Shown: positions 6,638 through 14,018 of the stretch, in pieces
Position numbering within the stretch: position 1 is the first letter of the stretch
Layout of the letters: the number at the start of each line of letters is the position of its first letter
Origin: Planctomycetota bacterium
GTDB taxonomy: Bacteria; Planctomycetota; Planctomycetia; Pirellulales; Pirellulaceae
Assembly: GCA_024277285.1 (NCBI GenBank)
Contig: JAJRVM010000276.1
Span: 1 to 16,419, forward strand
Direction of reading: 5' to 3'
Length of the DNA stretch: 16,419 nucleotides
Notes under the pieces: model-generated
Database searches by the model: none
What the model was told of the DNA's origin: nothing
The model's input: only the letters and a program-made list of their open reading frames with translations
Program-made: the position numbers and the translations under genes

Positions 6638-8707
6638 ATGTCCCCAAGTTGCAAGCTGCAAGTCTCCATACTGCTAGCGGTATTGCTGCTCACCGGCGAA
6701 ACCTGTGTGATTGCACAGCAGTCAGGCTTTCCCGGCAAGCAGTGGCCAACTGCGACGCCATCGGACGTGGGCTTAGATGCGGAACCGCTGCGTGCGGCGC
6801 GAGACTATGCGCTGACCGGTGGCGGATCGGGCTACATTACTCGCCATGGCAAGCTGGTGATGACCTGGGGTGATCTTGACCGGCGTTACGATCTGAAATC
6901 GACCACGAAATCGATAGGTGTGACGGCCTTGGGGTTGGCGATTGCCGATCACAAGATGAGCTTGAGCGACAAGGCGGTGAAGCATCAGCCAGGGTTTGCC
7001 GTGCCACCCAAGTCGAATCGAGCCACCGGTTGGATCGAGCGTATTTCGATTCGGCACTTGGCCACACAAACGGCTGGGTTCGAAAAGCCAGGTGGCTATA
7101 CCAAGTTGATCTACAAGCCGGGAACGAAGTGGGCCTACAGCGATGGCGGCCCCAATTGGTTGGCCGAGTGCATTACGTTGGCCTATCAGCGTGACCTACA
7201 AGACTTGATGTTCCAACGCGTTTTCACTCCGCTTGGAATCCAACGCGACGATCTAGTATGGCGGAAGAACGCCTATCGTGACGCGCGTATCGATGGCGTG
7301 ATGCGGCGTGAGTTTGGTTCGGGAATCAGTGCCAATGTCGACGCGCTTGCGCGCATCGGATATCTCTATCTACGTAATGGTCAATGGAAGGGCAAGCAGA
7401 TTATTCCACGCGCCTTTGTCGCGATGGTCGGAACAACGGTTGCGAGTGTAAAAGGCTTGCCAGAAGTCGATCCGGACAACTATGGTAACGCATCGGACCA
7501 CTACGGGTTGCTGTGGTGGAACAACGCCGACGGCACTTTGCCACATGTGCCTCGGGATGCTTATTGGTCGTGGGGTTTGTACGACAGTTTGATCGTCGTT
7601 ATCCCCAGCCTCGATATGGTCATTGCGCGCGCGGGCAAGTCATGGGATCGCAAGTGGAGTGGGCATTATGACGTGTTGCAACCGTTTCTCGATCCCATTG
7701 TCGCGGCGGCGCGATTATCTGGATCAGTATCGTCCGACCGCGCTGCGGCGACATCCGCCGACAGCTCCCCCTACCCTCGCAGCCGTGTGATTTTTGGGAT
7801 TCATTGGGCGCCAGCCGACACCATCGTGCGCCGTGCTCCCGGAGGTGACAACTGGCCGATCACTTGGGCCGATGATGATCAGCTTTATACGGCCTACGGG
7901 GATGGGCGCGGGTTCAAGCCGCTGGTGCCGCGTAAGTTGAGTATGGGCTTGGTTCGTGTCACGGGGAGTCCGAACGATTTCCAAGGTGTGAACTTGCGCA
8001 GCGAGTCATTTGAGCGCACCGGGGATGGACGTAAGGGGCCGAAAGCAAGCAGTCTGTTGATGGTCAATCGTGTGCTCTACGGGCTGGTCCGCAACGCGCG
8101 CAACTCCCAGTTGGTCTGGTCCAAGGATCACGGCCGCAACTGGACGTGGAGTGCGTGGACATTCGAAACAAGTTTTGGGTATCCGGTTTTTCTGAACTAC
8201 GGTCGGAACTACGCGGGAGCTCGGGATCATTTCGTCTATATCTACTCGCACGATTCGGATAGTGCCTATGATCGAGCGGATCGCATGGTGTTGGCGCGTG
8301 TCTCTGCTGAGGAAATCACGGCAAAAGGAGCTTATGAGTATTTCGTGCGTCTGGACGAAAAAGGCGCGCCCGAGTGGACGTCCGATGTGAGCCGACGTGG
8401 GGCAGTCTTCAAGCATGCCGGGCACTGTTACCGCAGTTCCGTCAGCTATAACGCGCCGTTGCGACGGTATCTTTGGTGTCAGACCGGACTAGGTGAGGAG
8501 ACACGCCGCGCGGGAGGGTTTGCCATCTACGACGCTGCCGAGCCTTGGGGCCCTTGGACAACCGTCTTCTTCACACCGCAATGGGATGTGGGCCCCGGCG
8601 AGACGTCGTGCCTGCCAACGAAGTGGATGAGCGCCGATGGACGCACCATCCACTTGGTGTTTTCTGGCGACGATAGCTTCTCCGTCCGTCGTGCCGTGTT
8701 GCAGTGA
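6638..8707 (+). CDS. Secreted serine hydrolase (beta-lactamase-type) fused to a beta-propeller domain
   Basis: The protein has 689 residues. A signal peptide (1-28, core ILLAVLLLTG) leads into a class C beta-lactamase/DD-peptidase-like domain (about 35-375). It has the catalytic S88-T-T-K91 and the Y167-S-D-G-G-P-N motif, where D takes the usual place of N after YS. This fold acylates on serine and includes esterases, peptidases and amidases; true beta-lactamase activity is not implied. A Ser/Ala-rich linker (about 375-395) follows. A second domain with FGIHWAPADTIVRRAPGGDN and WADDDQLYTAYGDGRGF resembles DUF4185-type propellers related to glycoside hydrolases. I chose 6638 because GGAG lies eight bases before it and the signal peptide then starts cleanly. 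An upstream in-frame ATG at 6599 has no ribosome binding site. The fusion suggests recognition of a glycan or glycoester substrate outside the cytoplasm. Confidence 0.83.
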   Translation: MSPSCKLQVSILLAVLLLTGETCVIAQQSGFPGKQWPTATPSDVGLDAEPLRAARDYALTGGGSGYITRHGKLVMTWGDLDRRYDLKSTTKSIGVTALGLAIADHKMSLSDKAVKHQPGFAVPPKSNRATGWIERISIRHLATQTAGFEKPGGYTKLIYKPGTKWAYSDGGPNWLAECITLAYQRDLQDLMFQRVFTPLGIQRDDLVWRKNAYRDARIDGVMRREFGSGISANVDALARIGYLYLRNGQWKGKQIIPRAFVAMVGTTVASVKGLPEVDPDNYGNASDHYGLLWWNNADGTLPHVPRDAYWSWGLYDSLIVVIPSLDMVIARAGKSWDRKWSGHYDVLQPFLDPIVAAARLSGSVSSDRAAATSADSSPYPRSRVIFGIHWAPADTIVRRAPGGDNWPITWADDDQLYTAYGDGRGFKPLVPRKLSMGLVRVTGSPNDFQGVNLRSESFERTGDGRKGPKASSLLMVNRVLYGLVRNARNSQLVWSKDHGRNWTWSAWTFETSFGYPVFLNYGRNYAGARDHFVYIYSHDSDSAYDRADRMVLARVSAEEITAKGAYEYFVRLDEKGAPEWTSDVSRRGAVFKHAGHCYRSSVSYNAPLRRYLWCQTGLGEETRRAGGFAIYDAAEPWGPWTTVFFTPQWDVGPGETSCLPTKWMSADGRTIHLVFSGDDSFSVRRAVLQ

Positions 8708-8711
8708 GCCT

Positions 8712-8930
8712 GTGAGAGGGAGTGATGGGGAGAGGGAGTGATGGGGCGTTTAATCGTGATGTTGCTATCGTAGGAGACGCTGCTTCGTGACGACCGTTTA
8801 TGCAGTTTGCCACCACCTTTTCGTGAACGGTTTCAGATCGAATGTGAGGAGGCCTCCTCTCCCTTACTCCCCACTCCCCTTCCCCACACGCCCCCTCTCT
8901 CCCTCTCTCCCTCGCTCCACTCCCTCTCAC
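8712..8930. repeat. Strand-asymmetric spacer with 13-bp inverted repeat
   Basis: GTGAGAGGGAGTG (8712-8724) is perfectly inverted as CACTCCCTCTCAC (8918-8930), joining the ends of two convergent genes. The left side is purine-rich and holds a perfect 16-bp tandem duplication, AGAGGGAGTGATGGGG (8715-8730, 8731-8746). The right side (about 8851-8930) is nearly all pyrimidine on the plus strand. A 14-bp palindrome GAGGAGGCCTCCTC sits at 8846-8859. It may form a long hairpin or triplex and could limit read-through between the convergent genes. Confidence 0.65.
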
Positions 8931-10198
8931 GCCTTCAGCCCCTTCAGGTTAGGATCAAGTTTTTCGTTCGCGGCAAGCAGCTCGCTCCATTGCACGATTT
9001 CGCCTCGGTAGGCGGCGGTGCGGCCGAGGATGGTGGTCAAAGTACTGCGCACGCTGGGAGCAACCGTTGTGTTGGTTGTGTCGCCCGCCAGAATACTGGC
9101 GTGGAACGTGGCGATATTGGTCACTGCGCCATCCGTATAGATGCGCGGCGACGATCCGCCCTTGTAGAAGCTGTCTTCCTTGCCCTGCACCGTGCGAATG
9201 AGCACGCGTCCGCCATATTCGGTTTCCAGAACGCCTTCGGTGCCGAACATTCGGTTTCGAATTCCATCCGGTTTCGAGCCACAGCCGTCGAACTGGCGCG
9301 AGCTGAACGCGATGCCAACGTTGTCGGGGTATTGGAACGTCACGGTGAACGTGTCCCAGCAATTGCCATAGTCGCGCACCTTGCGACCTCCGGTTCCGAA
9401 CGCACAGACCGGCGTCTGGCCCATGATCCAGCTGGCCACATCGATCGTATGGACATTCTGTTCCGTGATGATGTCACCCGAGAGGATCTGATCCAGCCCC
9501 CAAGCGCGCAGACGTGCTTCTGGATTGGTGGCCGCTTGCCTGGCGTATTCGATTTGCCGCTTCCAAGGGACACCGGCATGGTAAGTTGATTCGCCAAACG
9601 CGAACTTGCCGATCGCGCCGGCATGCACGCGCCGCAGCGCTTCGATGTAGAAGGGATCGGCACGCGTTTGGAAATCGACCAGAAAACAGAGCCCCTTGTC
9701 GGTAGCACTCTTGCCACTCTGCTCGATTGTCTTGCAACCTGGTACGTCGACCGCAATTGGCTTGGCCACGTAGACGTGTTTGCCGGCGGCAACTCCAGCT
9801 GCGGCGTGAATCGGGTGAAAGTAAGGTGGCGATTCGACAACAATCGCTTCGAGTGGTTGTTCCAGCAGGCGCTGGTAGCCGTTGAGGCCGGTGAACCGCG
9901 CATCGGCCTTCACGCCAAGTTGGTCGCCGAAGCTGTTGACGCGATCTTCGAAGTAGTCAGCGGCCGCCACAATGTTATAACCTCCATGCTTTTGAAATAG
10001 CTTGGCGATCCAAGTGCCCCGTCCGCCACAGCCGACAAAACCAATGTTGATTTGTTGGTTGGTGGTAGCGCCGCGGACTGCTTCTGGACGAACCAATGAC
10101 ATGCCCACGGCGGTAGCGCCGGCGCCAGCCATAAAACCGCGTCGTGATACGGTCCCGGTGGAGCTTTTCTTGCCGTCAGCGAAGTTGGTATCTTGCAT
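8927..10198 (-). CDS. Tat-exported Gfo/Idh/MocA family oxidoreductase
   Basis: The protein has 423 residues. An N-terminal twin-arginine signal has S18-R19-R20-G21-F22, then the hydrophobic MAGAGATAVGMSL. A Rossmann nucleotide-binding loop (GFVGCGGRG, about 53-61) and the family lysine motif follow, here VAKPIAVD instead of the commoner EKP. The second half has the C-terminal alpha/beta domain with GDIITEQNVHTIDVASWI. The family uses NAD(P) to oxidise or reduce sugars, inositols and related alcohols, or in some cases hydrolyses glycosides. Planctomycetes carry many exported copies, and the substrate is unknown. I prefer the start at 10198 (GGAG ten bases upstream) over the ATG at 10261, which would put 21 extra residues ahead of the Tat signal. 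The discoidin-protein gene lies 101 bp upstream on the same strand and may share the transcript. Confidence 0.88.
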   Translation of the reverse strand: MQDTNFADGKKSSTGTVSRRGFMAGAGATAVGMSLVRPEAVRGATTNQQINIGFVGCGGRGTWIAKLFQKHGGYNIVAAADYFEDRVNSFGDQLGVKADARFTGLNGYQRLLEQPLEAIVVESPPYFHPIHAAAGVAAGKHVYVAKPIAVDVPGCKTIEQSGKSATDKGLCFLVDFQTRADPFYIEALRRVHAGAIGKFAFGESTYHAGVPWKRQIEYARQAATNPEARLRAWGLDQILSGDIITEQNVHTIDVASWIMGQTPVCAFGTGGRKVRDYGNCWDTFTVTFQYPDNVGIAFSSRQFDGCGSKPDGIRNRMFGTEGVLETEYGGRVLIRTVQGKEDSFYKGGSSPRIYTDGAVTNIATFHASILAGDTTNTTVAPSVRSTLTTILGRTAAYRGEIVQWSELLAANEKLDPNLKGLKA

Positions 10199-10299
10199 AG
10201 TGTGAATTCTCCATGGAAATGCGGTTGGGCGGGAAATCGCGAAGTGCGGCATCAGGATCAAGACGATGTTTCAAGAAGCCGGTAGCTCAAGACGGTATC

Positions 10300-10971
10300 T
10301 CAAGGCTGTGGCTTGCCGAATACTTCGACTTCAACATAGTGATTCAGTGAGTTGTTGGTGTTGCCTCGGCTGTAGAGTCTCACGTACCGGGCCTTGACGC
10401 CTTTGGCATCAATTCGCAACCCTTGATTGGTTTCGATATAGGGCCGGTTCTTGCCGATTCCCAGCTTGGCTGCGGCCTCGGTATCATTGTTGTAGATTGT
10501 TCTTACCTTACCCTTGGCAAAGCTCTTGTCATCGGAAACCTGCACGATCACGGATCGATATCCACGTGCTTCGCGGAAATAGTGCCAGATATATACCGCA
10601 TAGATATTCGTGGTCGCTTCCAGATCGATTTGAACCCATTGCAAATTGGGTGACAGCTCGACAAAGGCCTCTTCACTTCCATTCTTGACGCCGTCAGTGA
10701 CAAAGCTGAGTTTCCCCAGAATCGGATCCGACTCGCTGGACGTTACCTGCTTCTTCAGCGCCACGTTGACGGTCCCCTTGGGGACCAGCAGCGGAGGCAG
10801 GTCGGTTGGCAGCAGGTGAAGCTCGGGGTAGAGTCGCGCGAGCACGTCGGGAGGCGTGCCGGCAAGAACTTCTTCCGGGATAGTGGTCTTCAACGCTTCC
10901 TTCGTGTCAGCGCAGACACAAGTGGTTGTCACGCACAGGAGGATCAGGAATATCGGTGTCATTCGAAGCAT
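10300..10971 (-). CDS. Secreted discoidin (F5/8 type C) domain protein
   Basis: This 223-residue protein has a signal peptide (1-21, core FLILLCVTTTCV, cleavage near CVCA-D). A short region follows (PEEVLAGTPPDVLARLYPEL, about 32-51), then one F5/8 type C-like jelly-roll domain (about 68-220). Typical elements are VNVALKKQVTSSES, FVTDGVKNG, WVQIDLEATTNIYAVYIWHY and ARYVRLYSRGNTNN. Such domains bind carbohydrates or surfaces. No catalytic domain is attached, so it is probably a binding or adhesion accessory outside the cytoplasm. CGAGGT lies six bases before the ATG. It sits between the GT2 gene (110 bp upstream) and the Gfo/Idh/MocA gene (101 bp downstream), all on the minus strand. A shared transcript is possible but the gaps are wide. 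Confidence 0.82.
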   Translation of the reverse strand: MLRMTPIFLILLCVTTTCVCADTKEALKTTIPEEVLAGTPPDVLARLYPELHLLPTDLPPLLVPKGTVNVALKKQVTSSESDPILGKLSFVTDGVKNGSEEAFVELSPNLQWVQIDLEATTNIYAVYIWHYFREARGYRSVIVQVSDDKSFAKGKVRTIYNNDTEAAAKLGIGKNRPYIETNQGLRIDAKGVKARYVRLYSRGNTNNSLNHYVEVEVFGKPQP

Positions 10972-11081
10972 ACAGCTACCTCGTTTTCAGTTGAAATTAG
11001 TCATGGTTGAAGTCACGCCGCCAAATGTGACTGCGAACTCGAATGGGCGTAGCTCCGACGCGTTCGATCGGTCGATCTCGC

Positions 11082-11837
11082 TCAGTCCATTTTCTCTGCA
11101 CTCCCTCGTTCATTCAATCGCCGTCGGATGCGCCACAGGTCGCGAATGATTTTGCCCCCTTCACGGTGCATCTTCAGCCGGCTGCCCGGTTGGTCGGACC
11201 AGTTGATTGGCACCTCCGCGACACGGTACCCACTGCGTTGGGCCAACACCAGGAGTTCCAAATCAAACAGGTAACCGGTCTCTTCCGAGAGCTCAAACAG
11301 TCGCTTTCCGGGCTCGGAACTCAGCATCTTGAAACCGCACTGCGTGTCGCGAACCGGGGTTTTTAGCAGCATGTGGGCCACGGCGGCAAATGTCCTTCCA
11401 ATCAGCGCGCGTTGCCACGTGCGGTTTCGTTGGACGTCGCTGTCGCGCACCAGCCGCGAGCCGACGGCCAAATCAGCACCTGCTTCGATGGCCTCACGCA
11501 GCTTTCGTTCCTCACTAATCGGTGTGGCGCCGTCGGCATCGGCGTACAGCAATCGGACACCGTGCGCCGCCAGGATTCCCGTGCGCACCGCCGCTCCTTT
11601 GCCCCGGTTCCGCTCATGGCGGATCGTTCGCAGGAGTGGCCAGTTTGCGGCCAATTCCGTTAGTATTGTGGCCATTTGGTCGGTGCTGCCGTCGTCGACG
11701 ACGATCACTTCGCAGTTATCATTATACTCGTGTCTGATGTAATCGCGGATCGATTCAAGGTAAGGTGGAAGTCGCTGGGATTCGTTGTATGCCGGAATGA
11801 TCAACGAAAGGGCTAATGGCTGGTCACGATGAGGCAT
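11082..11837 (-). CDS. GT2 glycosyltransferase, dolichyl/polyprenyl-phosphate glucosyltransferase-like
   Basis: This 251-residue cytosolic GT-A enzyme of family 2 resembles Alg5/DPM1-type polyprenyl-phosphate hexosyltransferases. It has SLIIPAYNES (11-20), VVDDGSTD (46-53), RNRGKGAAVRTG (77-88), the metal-binding D100-A-D102-G-A-T, and the late TQCGFKML and FDLELL motifs (165-172, 191-196) typical of this subgroup. It would transfer a sugar from a nucleotide donor to undecaprenyl or polyprenyl phosphate at the inner face of the membrane. There is no C-terminal membrane segment. The ATG start at 11837 has only a weak upstream GGA. It lies head to head with the GT-C-like membrane gene across 243 bp, which suggests donor and user of one lipid-linked sugar. 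The donor sugar is unknown. Confidence 0.87.
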   Translation of the reverse strand: MPHRDQPLALSLIIPAYNESQRLPPYLESIRDYIRHEYNDNCEVIVVDDGSTDQMATILTELAANWPLLRTIRHERNRGKGAAVRTGILAAHGVRLLYADADGATPISEERKLREAIEAGADLAVGSRLVRDSDVQRNRTWQRALIGRTFAAVAHMLLKTPVRDTQCGFKMLSSEPGKRLFELSEETGYLFDLELLVLAQRSGYRVAEVPINWSDQPGSRLKMHREGGKIIRDLWRIRRRLNERGSAEKMD

Positions 11838-12080
11838 ATCGAATTAGTCCAAAGGCGATGCGGCGTAGAGCGGCTTTCAAGCCATTCGTAACGGGTCTGC
11901 AATTTGAATTGTAAGAGTCTCTAGTCCCATAAACTGCTTCCTCTGCCTGGCAAGCAGGCATGGGGCGCCGCGTTGCCAGAGTCCCTTGAGCACTTACCTT
12001 GTTTCTAAATTGAACTCACACTGACCACGGTTGCGTTTCTAGTCCAGTCGGCAGACCCTCACTCCTGGAGCTCGCACTGC
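11838..12080. promoter_or_regulatory. Divergent regulatory region between two glycosyltransferase genes
   Basis: These 243 bp must carry promoters for both divergent genes. TTGAAT (11904-11909) and CATAAA (11928-11933), 18 bp apart, are a weak candidate promoter toward the membrane glycosyltransferase gene. A small hairpin, TGCCTG-GCAAG-CAGGCA, lies at 11944-11960. Neither element is certain. The region assignment rests on gene orientation. Confidence 0.35.
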
Positions 12081-13685
12081 GTGAATCGTATCAAGTACTA
12101 CCAGCTCCTCATCCTCGTGGCCATCGGTGTGGCCGCGTTACTACGTTTGCCTCAGTTGGATCTTCGGCCGATGCACGCGGACGAAGCGGTGCAGGCGGCC
12201 CGGTTTCGCGACCTGTGGCAGCAGGGGCGGTATGTTTACGACCCGAACGAGTTTCACGGGCCAACGTTAATGTATGCCACGTTGCCGTCTGTGGTGCTTT
12301 CCGGCGCAAAGGACTTTGGCAGCACAACCGAGGCCACATATCGTCTCGTTCCGGCGTTATTTGGCATCGGTGTCGTGGTGTTACTGCTGGCGTTGTTGGA
12401 CGCGTTGGGAACCAGAGCGACGTTGCTCGCAGCGTTGTTTGTTGCGGTCTCACCCGCGATGGTGTTTTACAGTCGGTATTATATCCACGAAATGCTGCTT
12501 GTCTTTTTCTCACTTGCCGCCATCGCATTCGGTTGGCGTTATTCGGTCAGCCGCAAATTGGTCTGGTGCCTCTTGGCCGGTGCCTGTGTGGGCTTGATGC
12601 AGGCGACCAAGGAGACAGCCGCGATATCGTATCTTGCCGCTGGGTTCGCGACGCTGGCCGTCGTGTTGGATATGTGGCGCATGCGGCGTCTGCAGCCAGC
12701 GGAGCTTGGGGCGCCGGCCGGCGCTGGACGCGAGCCCTGGCCTTGGTGGCACCTGGTGGCAGGTGGTGCGGTTGCGGTTCTGGTTGCTGTCGTTTTCCTA
12801 TCGTCAATGTTCACGAATATGCGTGGTCCTGTCGATGGTCTGCTGACGTACGCGGTGTGGTTGAATCGAGCCGGCGGCGAATCGCCGCACGTCTACCCTT
12901 GGTCGTTCTATCTGCAACGGCTCGTCTGGTGGCGTGTCGGGCAAGGCCCCGTGTTCTCCGAGGGGCTGGTCGTTTTTTTGGCGGCAATAGGTGTGGTGCG
13001 TGTAATCACGGTAAGGCGTGGCACTGTGACCGACGGTCAAATTAATTTCATGCGTTGGCTGGCCTGTTACACGCTTGCCGTTGCGATCATTTACTGCGTG
13101 ATTCCATACAAGACACCGTGGTGTTTGCTCCAGTTCCTGATAGGAATGCTCCTGTTGGCTGGAATCGGCGCGTCCCGCTTGTTGCCCTCCTCTCGACCTG
13201 CCACGTCACGCGCTATTATAGCAACTCTATTGGTTGCCGGGGGCATCGCGGCCGGGATCGGGCATCTGGGCTGGCAGGCGTACCGTGCCAGTCGGGTGTT
13301 GTGTGCCGATCCTGCGAATCCGTACGTCTACGCACATACCTCGCCCGATACGCTACGGATGATCGAACGCGTGCAGGGTTTGGCGGAAACGAGCCCATCG
13401 AGTTGGAATACGCCTGTGAAAGTCATTTGGACCGATGCCTACTATTGGCCATTGCCCTGGTATCTGCGCCGTCTTGAAAACGCTGAGTACTGGCAGAGTA
13501 TGCCGGAAGACCCGGCCGCTCCGATCGTGATCGCCGTACCTCAATACGATCAGGAACTAACCGCCAAGCTGGGTGACGACTATATCATGACCGGCTATTA
13601 TGAGCTTCGCCCCGCAGTGCTAATGCAGCTGTGGGTCAAATACGATCTGTGGGTCGCGTACCTGAAACGCATTGGGCGGATTTGA
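12081..13685 (+). CDS. TIGR03663-like multi-pass membrane glycosyltransferase (GT-C type)
   Basis: The protein has 534 residues and many hydrophobic helices (for example 8-22, GIGVVVLLLALLDALG, LLAALFVAVSPAMVFY and VAGGAVAVLVAVVFL). It matches the TIGR03663/Agl23-like family of 'flippase activity-associated' proteins related to ArnT/PMT GT-C enzymes. After the first helix comes RLPQLDLRPMHADEAVQA; the D34-E35 pair in HADE is where GT-C enzymes place the catalytic acid. EFHGPTLMY (57-65) follows. GT-C enzymes take sugar from a polyprenyl-phosphate donor and add it to an acceptor outside the cytoplasm. The start is GTG, supported by GGAG ten bases upstream. It is divergent from the GT2 gene likely to make its donor. 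A 16-bp duplication begins just before the stop codon. The family call is good; donor and acceptor are not known. Confidence 0.83.
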   Translation: MNRIKYYQLLILVAIGVAALLRLPQLDLRPMHADEAVQAARFRDLWQQGRYVYDPNEFHGPTLMYATLPSVVLSGAKDFGSTTEATYRLVPALFGIGVVVLLLALLDALGTRATLLAALFVAVSPAMVFYSRYYIHEMLLVFFSLAAIAFGWRYSVSRKLVWCLLAGACVGLMQATKETAAISYLAAGFATLAVVLDMWRMRRLQPAELGAPAGAGREPWPWWHLVAGGAVAVLVAVVFLSSMFTNMRGPVDGLLTYAVWLNRAGGESPHVYPWSFYLQRLVWWRVGQGPVFSEGLVVFLAAIGVVRVITVRRGTVTDGQINFMRWLACYTLAVAIIYCVIPYKTPWCLLQFLIGMLLLAGIGASRLLPSSRPATSRAIIATLLVAGGIAAGIGHLGWQAYRASRVLCADPANPYVYAHTSPDTLRMIERVQGLAETSPSSWNTPVKVIWTDAYYWPLPWYLRRLENAEYWQSMPEDPAAPIVIAVPQYDQELTAKLGDDYIMTGYYELRPAVLMQLWVKYDLWVAYLKRIGRI

Positions 13686-13712
13686 ATTGAACCATGTTTG
13701 AATTGAACCATG
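13681..13712. repeat. 16-bp perfect tandem duplication over a stop codon
   Basis: TTTGAATTGAACCATG occurs at 13681-13696 and 13697-13712. The first copy contains the TGA stop (13683-13685) of the membrane glycosyltransferase, so the duplication leaves the protein unchanged. Confidence 0.95.
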
Positions 13713-14018
13713 CTGGCCAAATAGCCGGTTTCCGTTGCGCATGTTCCGGCGGAACCACAACGGGTGAGCAACGGTCCGAACAACACCTCGCGTTGGTCGC
13801 CAGGATCGGTGGTCTTCTGTTCGACGCGTGTCAAAAAGGATCGTCGAGTGCCTTACGCGGTGGCGCACGGGCTGCGAGAGTGGATACTATCTTGTGAGCG
13901 CATGGCGGCGATAGTAGGCTGTCAGAGAAGGTTGTCCGTTCCACGCTCGGCCCAAAGATGCGAATCGCAGCGGAAATCGAACAACACAACACACAACGCA
14001 ACTTCTGGAGAAACAACA
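13686..14018. other. Intergenic spacer upstream of glycoside hydrolase
   Basis: I see no gene here. The spacer holds the 16-bp duplication, a nested hairpin just after it (13732-13763), a 7-bp inverted repeat TACTATC/GATAGTA (13885-13891 and 13910-13916) that could be an operator, and the ribosome binding site GGAG at 14007-14010. The long open frame running through it into the next gene shows no conserved or signal-like sequence before position 14019. Confidence 0.55.
13732..13763 (+). terminator. Possible terminator hairpin after membrane glycosyltransferase
   Basis: The outer arms CCGTTG (13732-13737) and CAACGG (13758-13763) enclose an inner stem GTTCC-GGC-GGAAC (13743-13755). It lies 47 bp after the stop codon. 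It has no T run, so if it terminates it would be factor-dependent or merely protect the 3' end. Confidence 0.3.

Noticed and set aside
8807..9589. 260-codon plus-strand open frame
   Set aside because: It is antisense to the oxidoreductase gene and starts in the pyrimidine tract; its composition is repeat-driven with no recognisable fold.
12215..13045. 276-codon plus-strand open frame in another phase
   Set aside because: It lies wholly inside the membrane glycosyltransferase gene, is Arg/Cys-rich and has no domain; it is a high-GC shadow.
13764..14018. N-terminal extension of the glycoside hydrolase
   Set aside because: The frame is open but has no signal-like or conserved sequence. The ATG at 14019 has a good ribosome binding site and starts a clean signal peptide.
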